From contig JAOUIN010000119.1 in assembly GCA_029883965.1 (NCBI GenBank), forward strand, positions 1 to 6,987: a stretch of 6,987 nucleotides of DNA. Direction: 5' to 3'. Within the stretch, counting starts at the first letter, position 1. Each line of letters opens with the position of its first letter. The position numbers and the translations under genes are program-made. This DNA is from Betaproteobacteria bacterium. GTDB lineage: Bacteria > Pseudomonadota > Gammaproteobacteria > Burkholderiales > SG8-41. Below the pieces are notes generated by a model. The model made no database searches, was not told the DNA's origin, and worked only from the letters and a program-made list of their open reading frames with translations. Shown here piece by piece: positions 1 to 6,397 of the stretch.

Positions 1-1
1 C

Positions 2-907
2 CTCGCCGACATGGCCGAGCGCATCCGTGCCGTGGAAGAGACCCGCCCGGTGCTGGTGGCGTTGGCGTTTATTACGGTGGGCTTGTCGTTGAAGATCGCG
101 TTGTTTCCGTTGCATGTCTGGCTTCCCGGTGCGTATACCTATGCGCCGTCCGCAGTGGCGGCATTCATGGCCGGTACCGCAACCAAGGTATCGGTTTATG
201 TGCTGCTGCGTTTTGTGTTTGGCGTGTTCGGTGTCCGCCTTGCTTTGCCGGACCTGGCGCTGCTCGAAATGCTGATCATCTTTTCAGCTGTGGCGATGGT
301 TGTTGCATCACTGGTGGCTCTTTTCGAGAAGGATCTCAAGCGACTGCTGGCTTATTCCAGTGTTGCGCAAATCGGCTACATCACGCTGGGACTTGGCATT
401 GCCAATGCCGACGGCCTGACGGCGTCGGTTGCGCATCTGTTCAATCATGGTGTAACCAAGGCTGCATTGTTCATGCTGGTGGGCGGTATTGTTCTGCGCC
501 TCGGCACGAGCCGGATGGATGCGCTGGCGGGACTGTCACGCCGCATGCCGGTCACCTGCATCGGTGTGGCGCTGGCGGGGTTAAGCCTGGTGGGTGCACC
601 TGGAACAGCGGGCTTTATAACCAAGTGGCATCTGGTGCTGGCAGCACTTCAGGAAGGCCAATGGTGGATCGTTGTCGTAATTGCCGCGAGTTCGCTGCTT
701 GCCGCAGCCTACGTATGGCGTTTCGTCGAGATTGCCTACCTGCGGCAACCGCCTGCCGGTGCGGTGACGAAGGAGGAGGCGCCGTTGCAGCTGCTGGTTC
801 CGGCGTGGGTGCTGGTAGCCGCCTGTATTTATTTTGGTCTTGATACTTCGTTTTCTCTCGGTGGCGCGCGTGATGCCGCAGCATTTCTGCTCGGGGGTGT
901 GCGGTGA
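2..907 (+). CDS. Antiporter-like proton-translocating subunit (MrpD/NuoM-N superfamily), 5' end missing
   Basis: C-terminal part of an integral membrane subunit that moves protons or cations across the inner membrane in Mrp antiporters and complex I-type enzymes. The frame stays open to the window edge (Leu-Ala-Asp precede the Met at 11), and about 300 residues are present against roughly 490 for the family, so the true start lies upstream and the Met at 11 is internal. Counting from that Met, the conserved charged residues are present: TM7 Lys28 followed by PLHVWLP with His35, TM8 Lys59 in GTATKVSVYVLLR, the LLAYSSVAQIGY motif near 113-123, His142/His146/Lys150 in HLFNHGVTK, and TM12 Lys205 in GFITKW. 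The TM5 Glu region is outside the window. The stop overlaps the next gene's GTG start. All expected residues that can be seen are intact, so it is probably active. MrpD, NuoM and NuoN homologues cannot be separated with certainty from this fragment. Confidence 0.9.
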   Translation, partial: LADMAERIRAVEETRPVLVALAFITVGLSLKIALFPLHVWLPGAYTYAPSAVAAFMAGTATKVSVYVLLRFVFGVFGVRLALPDLALLEMLIIFSAVAMVVASLVALFEKDLKRLLAYSSVAQIGYITLGLGIANADGLTASVAHLFNHGVTKAALFMLVGGIVLRLGTSRMDALAGLSRRMPVTCIGVALAGLSLVGAPGTAGFITKWHLVLAALQEGQWWIVVVIAASSLLAAAYVWRFVEIAYLRQPPAGAVTKEEAPLQLLVPAWVLVAACIYFGLDTSFSLGGARDAAAFLLGGVR

Positions 908-2361
908 CCTCAGAGGGGCTGATGCTTATTGCTGTCGCTGCGCCTGTATTCGGTGCTTTGGGTGTGGCCTTGGCACATCGCATCCCGAATCTGCGCGAAG
1001 CGCTGTCCTTTGTTGCGGCCGGCGTCACTTTGGTCTGCGTGTTGATGTTGTTGCCGGAAGTGCTCAATGGCGGGCGCCCGGAAATCGTCCTGGTCGAACT
1101 TCTGCCCGGCGCTGCGCTGGCCTTTCGCCTGGAGCCGCTGGGAATGCTGTTTGCCCTGGTTGCTGCTGTGCTGTGGCCGATCAGCACGCTGTATTCCATC
1201 GGCTACATGCGCGGCAACGATGAATCACACCAGTCCCGGTTCTTTGCCTGTTTCGCGTTGTCCATCGCTTTCACGCTGGGCATCGCCTTCTCTGCCAACC
1301 TGCTGACCCTGTTCCTGTTTTATGAAGCATTGACATTGATCACCTATCCGCTGGTCTCGCACCATCAGGATGATGAGGCGCGCCGGGGCGGCCGGGTCTA
1401 CCTGAGTTATCTGCTGGGCACCTCGCTTACATTGATGTTGGTGGCGGTCATTGCGACGTGGATGGTGGCTGGCACGGTCGAGTTCACGCCAGGCGGAATA
1501 CTCGGCTCGGAAGTCTCCAATTCATCTATCGGTATCCTGCTGGCCCTGTTCATATTCGGAACCGGCAAGGCTGCCGTGATGCCCTTTCATCGCTGGCTGC
1601 CGGCGGCCATGGTGGCGCCGACACCGGTATCGGCGCTTTTGCATGCCGTCGCGGTGGTGAAGGCGGGCGTGTTTACCGTCGTGAAGGTGATTGTTTACAT
1701 CTTCGGCGTTGACCGGATTGCAGGTTTGAGCAGTGTGGATTGGCTGATTTTCTTCGCGGGCTTCACGATTATTGCCGCTTCGGTGGTTGCGCTGCGCGCC
1801 GATAATCTGAAGAGGCGGCTGGCCTACTCGACCATCGGCCAACTCTCCTACGTGGTGCTGGCGGCCGCGATACTCGCGCCGCTGTCGATGATTGGCGCGG
1901 CGCTGCACATCGCCGCGCATGCGGTGGGCAAGATCACGCTGTTCTTCGCTGCCGGTGCTATTTATACGGGGGCACACAAGACCAAAGTCAGTGAACTGGA
2001 TGGCATTGGACACCGAATGCCGTTTACGATGATTGCATTTACAGTTGGTGCAATCTCGATGATCGGTCTGCCGCCGGCGGTCGGGTTCATCAGCAAGTGG
2101 TACATGCTGCAGGGTGCGGTTTCAACGGAGCAGTGGAATGCCGTGGCAGTAATTGCGGCCAGCACGCTCCTCAATGCGGGATATTTTCTGCCGATCGTCT
2201 ACCGTGCCTTTTTTGTCAATGCGCCTGCGGGCAGTGCCGAGCATGGCGAGGCGCCTTGGAGCATGGTTGTCGCGCTGTGCATTACCGCTGCCTTGACGAT
2301 ATTGCTGTTCTGTTTTCCCGATGTGCCGCTGGCGCTGGCACGACAGATGATGGTGGTATGA
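904..2361 (+). CDS. Antiporter-like proton-translocating subunit (MrpD/NuoL-M superfamily), 485 aa
   Basis: Complete polytopic membrane protein of the family that forms the ion-conducting channels of Mrp/Mnh cation:proton antiporters and complex I. The length matches MrpD. Visible hallmarks are TM5 Glu141 in LFLFYEALTL, TM7 Lys222 in FGTGKAAVMPFHRWLP with His229, the APTPVSALLHA segment leading to TM8 Lys253, RRLAYSTIGQLSY near 304-316, TM10 His335/His339/Lys343, and TM12 Lys398 in VGFISKW. All four key positions (Glu, Lys, Lys, Lys) are therefore intact. The start is taken as GTG at 904, which overlaps the upstream stop (GTGA) and has a G-rich stretch (893-897) six bases before it. An ATG at 922 is an alternative that would remove six residues. 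The next gene begins one base after the stop. The protein is a second, distinct paralogue of its upstream neighbour, not a duplicate by eye. Confidence 0.93.
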   Translation: MTSEGLMLIAVAAPVFGALGVALAHRIPNLREALSFVAAGVTLVCVLMLLPEVLNGGRPEIVLVELLPGAALAFRLEPLGMLFALVAAVLWPISTLYSIGYMRGNDESHQSRFFACFALSIAFTLGIAFSANLLTLFLFYEALTLITYPLVSHHQDDEARRGGRVYLSYLLGTSLTLMLVAVIATWMVAGTVEFTPGGILGSEVSNSSIGILLALFIFGTGKAAVMPFHRWLPAAMVAPTPVSALLHAVAVVKAGVFTVVKVIVYIFGVDRIAGLSSVDWLIFFAGFTIIAASVVALRADNLKRRLAYSTIGQLSYVVLAAAILAPLSMIGAALHIAAHAVGKITLFFAAGAIYTGAHKTKVSELDGIGHRMPFTMIAFTVGAISMIGLPPAVGFISKWYMLQGAVSTEQWNAVAVIAASTLLNAGYFLPIVYRAFFVNAPAGSAEHGEAPWSMVVALCITAALTILLFCFPDVPLALARQMMVV

Positions 2362-2362
2362 C

Positions 2363-2620
2363 ATGGGACATTGGTTGACGCGAGAATCCACGATCCGCCA
2401 GCTTTGGCGATGGTCGCTGGCGTGCCTTGCATTGCTGGTTGTGATCGGCGGATTTATCGAGCCGCATCCCCATTTCGGCATAGACGCGATATTCGCTTTT
2501 CCCGCGTGGTACGGTTTTTTGGCCTGTATCGCACTGATCGTTATTGCGAAAGCCATCGGCCTGTTTATCAAGAGGCCTGACACCTACTACCCGGCAGAAC
2601 AGGAGCGTGATCGTGAGTAG
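2363..2620 (+). CDS. Small two-helix membrane protein of the antiporter cluster, 85 aa
   Basis: Small inner-membrane protein with no assigned function. Two hydrophobic helices are visible, about residues 17-32 and 47-69. They are joined by a short loop with EPHPHFGID (33-41), which would face the periplasm if the charged N- and C-termini are cytoplasmic. A conserved-looking FPAWYGFLAC opens helix 2, and a charged tail carries KRPDTYY (70-76). From memory, small proteins with a similar HPHF loop and a RPxxYY-like end occur beside MrpD-type genes in other proteobacterial clusters, which suggests an unnamed accessory subunit. It is not recognisably MrpE, MrpF or MrpG. The ATG lies one base after the previous stop, and the 3' end overlaps the next gene by eight bases, so it sits inside a coupled translation unit. 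This placement, with an intact frame and membrane topology, is the main evidence that it is real. A role in assembly or in bridging subunits is inference only. Confidence 0.8.
   Translation: MGHWLTRESTIRQLWRWSLACLALLVVIGGFIEPHPHFGIDAIFAFPAWYGFLACIALIVIAKAIGLFIKRPDTYYPAEQERDRE
2601..2605 (+). promoter_or_regulatory. Ribosome binding site fixing the GTG start at 2613
   Basis: AGGAG lies seven bases before the GTG at 2613, inside the coding region of the 85-residue gene. The frame is open as far back as an ATG at 2544, and another GTG occurs at 2607. However, only the 2613 start has a well-spaced Shine-Dalgarno sequence and begins directly with the hydrophobic first helix. Confidence 0.75.
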
Positions 2621-4292
2621 CCTGCTGCTGCATCCGGGTCTGCTGCTGATTTTTGGCGGTCTGGTGATTGGCGTACTGCGCGGGCATGGCCGTAGCATGG
2701 CCATTCTGCTGTTGCCGATCGCCGCGTTGTGGCTGATCTGGGCGGCGCCGGACCCGTCTGCAGGACCGGTGCTGCAGTTTCTCGATTACAGCCTGCGGCC
2801 GCTGGCGCCGGATAACCTGTCGCGCCTGTTCGCAACGATATTTGCCGTCATGGCCTTCGGCGGCGGTTTGTTTGCGCTCAACCAAGCGAGCCGGCTGGAA
2901 ATGCCGGCTGCATTTGTGTATGCAGGTTCCGCGATTGGCGTGGCCATGGCGGGGGACCTGGTTACGGTGTTCGTGTTCTGGGAACTGATGGCGATCGGCT
3001 CGACCCTGGTGTTGTGGAGTGGCGGCGCCTACCGTGCAAGTTTCCGTTACCTGATGGTGCATCTGTTTGGCGGCGTTTTGCTGATGGCCGGCATCGCCGG
3101 TCATGTGGCAACGACCGGATCGGTCGAGTTTGTTCGCATGGGGCTCGATACACCCTGGCACTGGTTGATGTTGGCGGGATTCCTGATCAACGCCGGTGCG
3201 CCGCCGCTGTCTGCATGGTTACCCGATGCTTACCCCGAGGCGTCATGGAGCGGCACGGTATTCCTGTCCGCATTTACCACGAAGACGGCCGTGTACGTCC
3301 TGCTACGCGGATTTCCCGGCAACGAGATCCTGATTTATATCGGCGTGTTCATGATTTTCTACGGCATCATCTACGCGCTGCTGGAAAACGACATGCGGCG
3401 AATACTCGCCTACAGCATCGTCAATCAGGTGGGCTTCATGGTGACCGGCGCTGGCATCGGGACGGAGATGGCCATCAACGGGGCCGCAGCCCATGCATTT
3501 ACCCACATCATTTACAAGGCCTTGCTGCTGATGTCTGCGGGCTCGGTGCTGTTTATGACGGGCAAGCGCAAATGCACGGATCTGGGCGGGCTTTTCCAGA
3601 GCATGCCCATCACTTGCATTTGCGGCATTATCGGCGCGCTTGCGATTTCGTCCTTCCCGTTCACCTCGGGCTTTGTGTCGAAATCAATGATCTCTCAGGC
3701 GGCGGCCGACCAGCATCTGCTGTGGATCTGGCTGGCGCTCGCGGCAGCCTCGGCCGGCGTGTTTCTGCATGCGGGCATCAAGTTTCCGTGGTTCGTCTTT
3801 TTCCAGAAAGACTCCGGATTGCGGCCGCCTGATCCGCCGGCAAACATGCGTATGGCAATGATTCTGTTTTCATTTCTGTGTATCGCGATCGGCATCTGGC
3901 CGGAACCGTTATATGGGTTGTTGCCCTATGCAACCGACTACGTGCCGTACACGGCATCGCATGTGGTTACGCAGCTTCAATTGCTGCTGTTCTCCGGTCT
4001 GGCGTTTTTCGTGATGCTGGAGTACTTGAAGCGTACGCTGACCATTTCGCTGGATGTTGACTGGACGTATCGTGTATTGGCACCCGCTGTCTGGCGCGGC
4101 CTGGAACACGGGTATCTGTCGATGATGCGGGTTATTTCGGAGGCCACCGCACGCTGGCTCAACGGAACCACTGGCTTTGTGAAGCGTCATCATGGCCCCG
4201 AGGGGCTCCTGGCCCGCAACTGGACGACAGGCGGAACTGCGCTGTGGATGATGATTCTGTTGTTGGTTTATCTGCTGGCGCATCTGGTCTGA
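2613..4292 (+). CDS. Na+/H+ antiporter subunit D-like protein with altered TM7 and C-terminal extension, 559 aa
   Basis: Third antiporter-like membrane subunit of the cluster. Numbering starts from GTG 2613, chosen for its AGGAG site. Conserved features are TM5 Glu124 in FVFWELMAIGS, TM8 Lys224 in FTTKTAVYVLLR, NDMRRILAYSIVNQVGF (259-275), TM10 His294/His298/Lys302 and TM12 Lys357 in SGFVSKS. TM7 differs from the two upstream paralogues: where they have a Lys and then PxH before the WLP motif, this protein reads LINAGAPPLSAWLPDAY, with Asn193 for Lys and Ser200 for His. It is also longer than usual. After the core (to about 470) comes LDVDWTYR (480-487), a roughly 50-residue mixed hydrophobic/charged stretch and a last helix (about 540-558). 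A tail of this kind is known in some subunit D proteins and loosely recalls the lateral helix of NuoL. The family assignment is secure. Whether this subunit still pumps, or has a structural or different coupling role, is not known. Confidence 0.92.
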   Translation: MSSLLLHPGLLLIFGGLVIGVLRGHGRSMAILLLPIAALWLIWAAPDPSAGPVLQFLDYSLRPLAPDNLSRLFATIFAVMAFGGGLFALNQASRLEMPAAFVYAGSAIGVAMAGDLVTVFVFWELMAIGSTLVLWSGGAYRASFRYLMVHLFGGVLLMAGIAGHVATTGSVEFVRMGLDTPWHWLMLAGFLINAGAPPLSAWLPDAYPEASWSGTVFLSAFTTKTAVYVLLRGFPGNEILIYIGVFMIFYGIIYALLENDMRRILAYSIVNQVGFMVTGAGIGTEMAINGAAAHAFTHIIYKALLLMSAGSVLFMTGKRKCTDLGGLFQSMPITCICGIIGALAISSFPFTSGFVSKSMISQAAADQHLLWIWLALAAASAGVFLHAGIKFPWFVFFQKDSGLRPPDPPANMRMAMILFSFLCIAIGIWPEPLYGLLPYATDYVPYTASHVVTQLQLLLFSGLAFFVMLEYLKRTLTISLDVDWTYRVLAPAVWRGLEHGYLSMMRVISEATARWLNGTTGFVKRHHGPEGLLARNWTTGGTALWMMILLLVYLLAHLV

Positions 4293-4561
4293 TTGCGTCG
4301 GCATGACTTGGCTGTGGCTTCAGATGGTCAGTATTCTGTAAGCGGGGGGTTGCAAGGTAATAGGCGGTGTGGCCGGACTTGCATTTGCGGGTACCGGGCG
4401 CTAGGATGACATGACCGTAATATGGCGTTGCACATGGCGAAATCGTCTTGTTGCTCGCCCAATTAATGTGTGACGGGATTGCGCGAATAACAACACAGTA
4501 CGCGCTCGCGGGATTCCGTTTCGGTTCCGTGTATTCTGGTCGTCTTTATGGAGGAGTAAAA
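4293..4561 (+). other. Non-coding gap between antiporter and TRAP operons
   Basis: This 269-base stretch holds no credible gene. The binding-protein frame is open through its last third, but the strong ribosome binding site at 4550-4556 places the start at 4562. I see no GC-rich hairpin followed by a T-run after the antiporter stop, so read-through cannot be excluded. Promoter candidates are weak: a TAATAT-like hexamer near 4418-4423 and TATTCT at 4532-4537, neither with a good -35 at the right distance. Small repeats are present (ATGGCG at 4422 and 4434; CGGGATT at 4474 and 4509) but are too short to call operators. The base composition is slightly less GC-rich than the flanking genes, which fits a regulatory spacer carrying the TRAP operon promoter. 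Confidence 0.6.
4550..4556 (+). promoter_or_regulatory. Strong ribosome binding site of the TRAP binding-protein gene
   Basis: GGAGGAG is followed by TAAAA and the ATG at 4562, giving a near-ideal Shine-Dalgarno core and spacing. It sets the start at 4562 rather than at upstream in-frame codons, the earliest being an ATG at 4448. It is the strongest initiation site in the window, matching the high expression expected of a periplasmic binding protein. Confidence 0.85.
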
Positions 4562-5728
4562 ATGGTTACCAAACAAGAAGTTAAGCCCGCTCAAGCCAGT
4601 CCGGCCCGACGCAAGTTTTTGACCGGTGCCGCCGCGGCGACCACCGGTGCCGCGATTGCCGGCTTCCCGATGATTTCGGTGGCGCAGTCGCCCATCGTCA
4701 TCAAAATGCAGGGTGCTTGGGGTGCCACGGACATTTTCAACGAGATGGCGGTGGAGTTCGTCACCCGCGTCAATGAAATGGCGGGCGGACGGCTGAAGGT
4801 CGATTATCTGGTTGGCGGCGCCGTGGTGAAACCCTTTGAGGTTACCGACGCGGTGAGCAAGGGCGTGCTCGATGCCGGCCATACGGTGCCGGTGTACTGG
4901 TACGGCAAATCGAAGGTCGCGTCGCTGTTCGGCTCCGGCCCGATCAACGGCTGCGATGCGCCGCAGACGCTGGCCTGGATTTATCGCGGCGGCGGTCTCG
5001 CCATGTATAACGAACTGCTGCAAAAACTCGGTCTTAACTATGTCGGCTTCTTTGCAATGCCGATGCCGACACAGCCCCTGGGCTGGTTCAAGAAGCCGAT
5101 CACCGACGCCAAGCAGCTCAAGGGACTCAAATACCGCACCGTCGGTCTGGCGGCCGACCTGTTCCAGCAAATGGGTGCAAAAGTGACCCAGTTGCCGGGC
5201 GGCGAGATCATCCCGGCGCTGGAGCGTGGCGTGATCGACGCGTTCGAGTTCAATAATCCGACCTCGGACATGCGTTTCGGTGCCCAGGACGTGATCAAGA
5301 ACTACGAGATGGGCAGTTTTCACCAGGCGATGGAATTCTTCGAAATCGCGATCAACAAGAAGAAGTGGGACGCGATGGGCAAGGATCTGCAGGCGATCTG
5401 GCGCTACGGCGTCGAGGCGGCGTCCCAGGCGAACTACTGGACCGGGATGGACAACTACTCGCGCGACCTGCAGGTGCTCAAGGACAAACACAAGGTCAAC
5501 GTGATTCGCACGCCGAAGTCGATTTTCCAGGCACAGCTTGATGCCTGGGACATACTGACCAAGAAGTTGTCGGGCGAAGATCCTTTCTTCAAGAAGGTCG
5601 TCGACTCGCAGCGTGACTGGGCCAAGCGTGTCGCGTACTACCATTTCGTAAACGACGCCGACTACCGGCTGGGCTACGAGCACGTATTCAAGACCAAGCT
5701 TCCGGGCGCAGGCGAAGTCTGCAAGTGA
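4562..5728 (+). CDS. dctP: TRAP transporter substrate-binding protein (DctP-type), Tat signal, 388 aa
   Basis: Periplasmic receptor that captures a small organic acid and hands it to the DctQ/DctM membrane subunits. The N-terminus is a twin-arginine signal: Arg16-Arg17 in ARRKFLTGAAAA, a hydrophobic stretch to about residue 38 and probable cleavage after Ala41 (ISVA/Q). The mature part looks like the COG4663 branch of TRAP receptors (mannitol/chloroaromatic and keto-acid type). It has MQGAWGATDIFNEMA near 49-63, GLKYRT with Arg192 at the usual carboxylate-clamping position, LPGGEIIPALERGVIDAFE (211-229) and EFNNPTSD (229-236) in the ligand region. The start at 4562 gives the signal its normal length. 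The length is normal for the family, and no residue loss is apparent. The two downstream genes encode the cognate permease, separated from this gene by a terminator. The ligand cannot be named from the sequence; a carboxylate or 2-oxo acid is the most likely class, from family knowledge. Confidence 0.94.
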   Translation: MVTKQEVKPAQASPARRKFLTGAAAATTGAAIAGFPMISVAQSPIVIKMQGAWGATDIFNEMAVEFVTRVNEMAGGRLKVDYLVGGAVVKPFEVTDAVSKGVLDAGHTVPVYWYGKSKVASLFGSGPINGCDAPQTLAWIYRGGGLAMYNELLQKLGLNYVGFFAMPMPTQPLGWFKKPITDAKQLKGLKYRTVGLAADLFQQMGAKVTQLPGGEIIPALERGVIDAFEFNNPTSDMRFGAQDVIKNYEMGSFHQAMEFFEIAINKKKWDAMGKDLQAIWRYGVEAASQANYWTGMDNYSRDLQVLKDKHKVNVIRTPKSIFQAQLDAWDILTKKLSGEDPFFKKVVDSQRDWAKRVAYYHFVNDADYRLGYEHVFKTKLPGAGEVCK

Positions 5729-5746
5729 GCTAGTCCAAGTTGAATA

Positions 5747-5780
5747 AGGGCGACGCCGACCGGTGTCGCCCTATTTTTTT
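5747..5780 (+). terminator. Intrinsic terminator between dctP and dctQ
   Basis: AGGGCGAC (5747-5754) pairs perfectly with GTCGCCCT (5765-5772). A G-T wobble and two more C-G pairs extend the stem around a four-base loop, and seven T residues follow at 5774-5780. This is a textbook Rho-independent terminator lying 19 bases after the binding-protein stop and 20 bases before the dctQ start. As the permease genes have no visible strong promoter of their own, it probably acts as a partial terminator that lowers dctQ/dctM transcription relative to dctP. Confidence 0.9.
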
Positions 5781-5800
5781 ATTATTGGATACGGCGAGCC

Positions 5801-6397
5801 ATGATTAACCGGTTTATCTACGGCATCGACCAGTTGAGCAAGACGGTCGGCCACGCCTTTGCGTGGTGCATCATCATCCTGACGCTGGGCACGTCGTATG
5901 AGGTGTTCGTGCGTTATGTGTTGAACGACCCGACGAGCTGGGCATTCGATTTCAGCTACCTCATGTACGGCGGGCTGTTTTTCATGGCCGGCGCCTACTG
6001 CCTGTCGCGCGATGGACATGTGCGCGGCGATTTTATCTACCGCATGTGGCGTCCGCGCACGCAGGCCACGGTGGAGCTTTTCCTGTACGTGCTGTTCTTT
6101 TTTCCGGGCGTCCTTGCCCTGGTGATTGCGGGCTGGCAATACGGCTTTGATTCTTTCAAGATCCGCGAAGTGAGCGTCAACAGCCCTGCCGGCATCCCGA
6201 TCTGGCAGCTGAAGCTGCTGATTCCGTTCGGTGCAGGACTGCTGGCGCTGCAGGGCTTTGCCGAGGTGCTGCGCTGCATCCAGTGCATACGTGACAATTG
6301 CTGGCCGCGCCGGCTGCATGACGTCGAAGAACTGGAAAGCGTGCTGGCACAACAACATGCCACCAAGGAAACCACCGGTCAGGGGACTGCGAAATGA
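5801..6397 (+). CDS. dctQ: TRAP transporter small membrane subunit (DctQ), 198 aa
   Basis: Small integral membrane subunit that joins DctM to form the permease of a TRAP transporter and helps dock the periplasmic receptor. Four hydrophobic helices are visible, at about 16-37, 50-68, 90-112 and 135-155, as usual for DctQ. Family motifs are YEVFVRYV (33-40) at the end of helix 1, the SRDGHVRGDF loop (69-78) after helix 2, and SPAGIPIWQLK (128-138) entering helix 4. The last 40 or so residues form a polar, charged cytoplasmic tail (DVEELESVLAQQ) somewhat longer than in the shortest family members. The ATG follows a modest GGCGAG site, much weaker than that of dctP, which agrees with lower expression. 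The stop overlaps the dctM start as ATGA, implying translational coupling. The ligand is set by the binding protein. Confidence 0.92.
   Translation: MINRFIYGIDQLSKTVGHAFAWCIIILTLGTSYEVFVRYVLNDPTSWAFDFSYLMYGGLFFMAGAYCLSRDGHVRGDFIYRMWRPRTQATVELFLYVLFFFPGVLALVIAGWQYGFDSFKIREVSVNSPAGIPIWQLKLLIPFGAGLLALQGFAEVLRCIQCIRDNCWPRRLHDVEELESVLAQQHATKETTGQGTAK

Noticed and set aside
11..907. The Met at 11 as the true start of the first antiporter gene.
   Set aside because: The frame is open to the window edge and the protein would begin just before TM7, losing about 190 residues that the family needs. Truncation by the window is simpler than a broken gene.
2544..2612. A longer third antiporter subunit starting at ATG 2544.
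   Set aside because: The added 23 residues are polar, overlap most of the 3' end of the small protein gene and have no ribosome binding site; GTG 2613 follows AGGAG at ideal spacing.
2..4292. A standard complex I nuoL-nuoM-nuoN set.
   Set aside because: The order, the small two-helix gene between the second and third subunits, the altered TM7 in the third and the following TRAP operon do not match a normal nuo operon end; the subunits read closer to MrpD-like proteins.
4360..4400. A possible sigma-54 promoter (TGGC...TTGC) upstream of the TRAP operon, attractive because some dct genes use sigma-54.
   Set aside because: The space between the TGGC and TTGC elements near 4371-4384 is two bases too short for the invariant GG/GC spacing, and no activator sites are evident.
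4422..4515. Short direct repeats (ATGGCG twice, 12 bases apart; CGGGATT twice, 35 bases apart) as operator sites.
   Set aside because: Six- and seven-base matches are expected by chance in a region this size and show no symmetry or shared flanks.
4448..4561. An N-terminal extension of 38 residues on the TRAP binding protein from an ATG at 4448.
   Set aside because: It would bury the Tat signal behind a non-signal-like peptide, and the start at 4562 has a near-perfect GGAGGAG site.
4463..5683. A 406-codon open frame on the minus strand covering almost all of the TRAP binding-protein gene.
   Set aside because: The plus-strand product is an unmistakable TRAP receptor with a strong ribosome binding site and signal peptide. 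The minus-strand frame is a by-product of GC-rich codon use and its translation (many Arg/His/Leu, no domain pattern) resembles nothing known.
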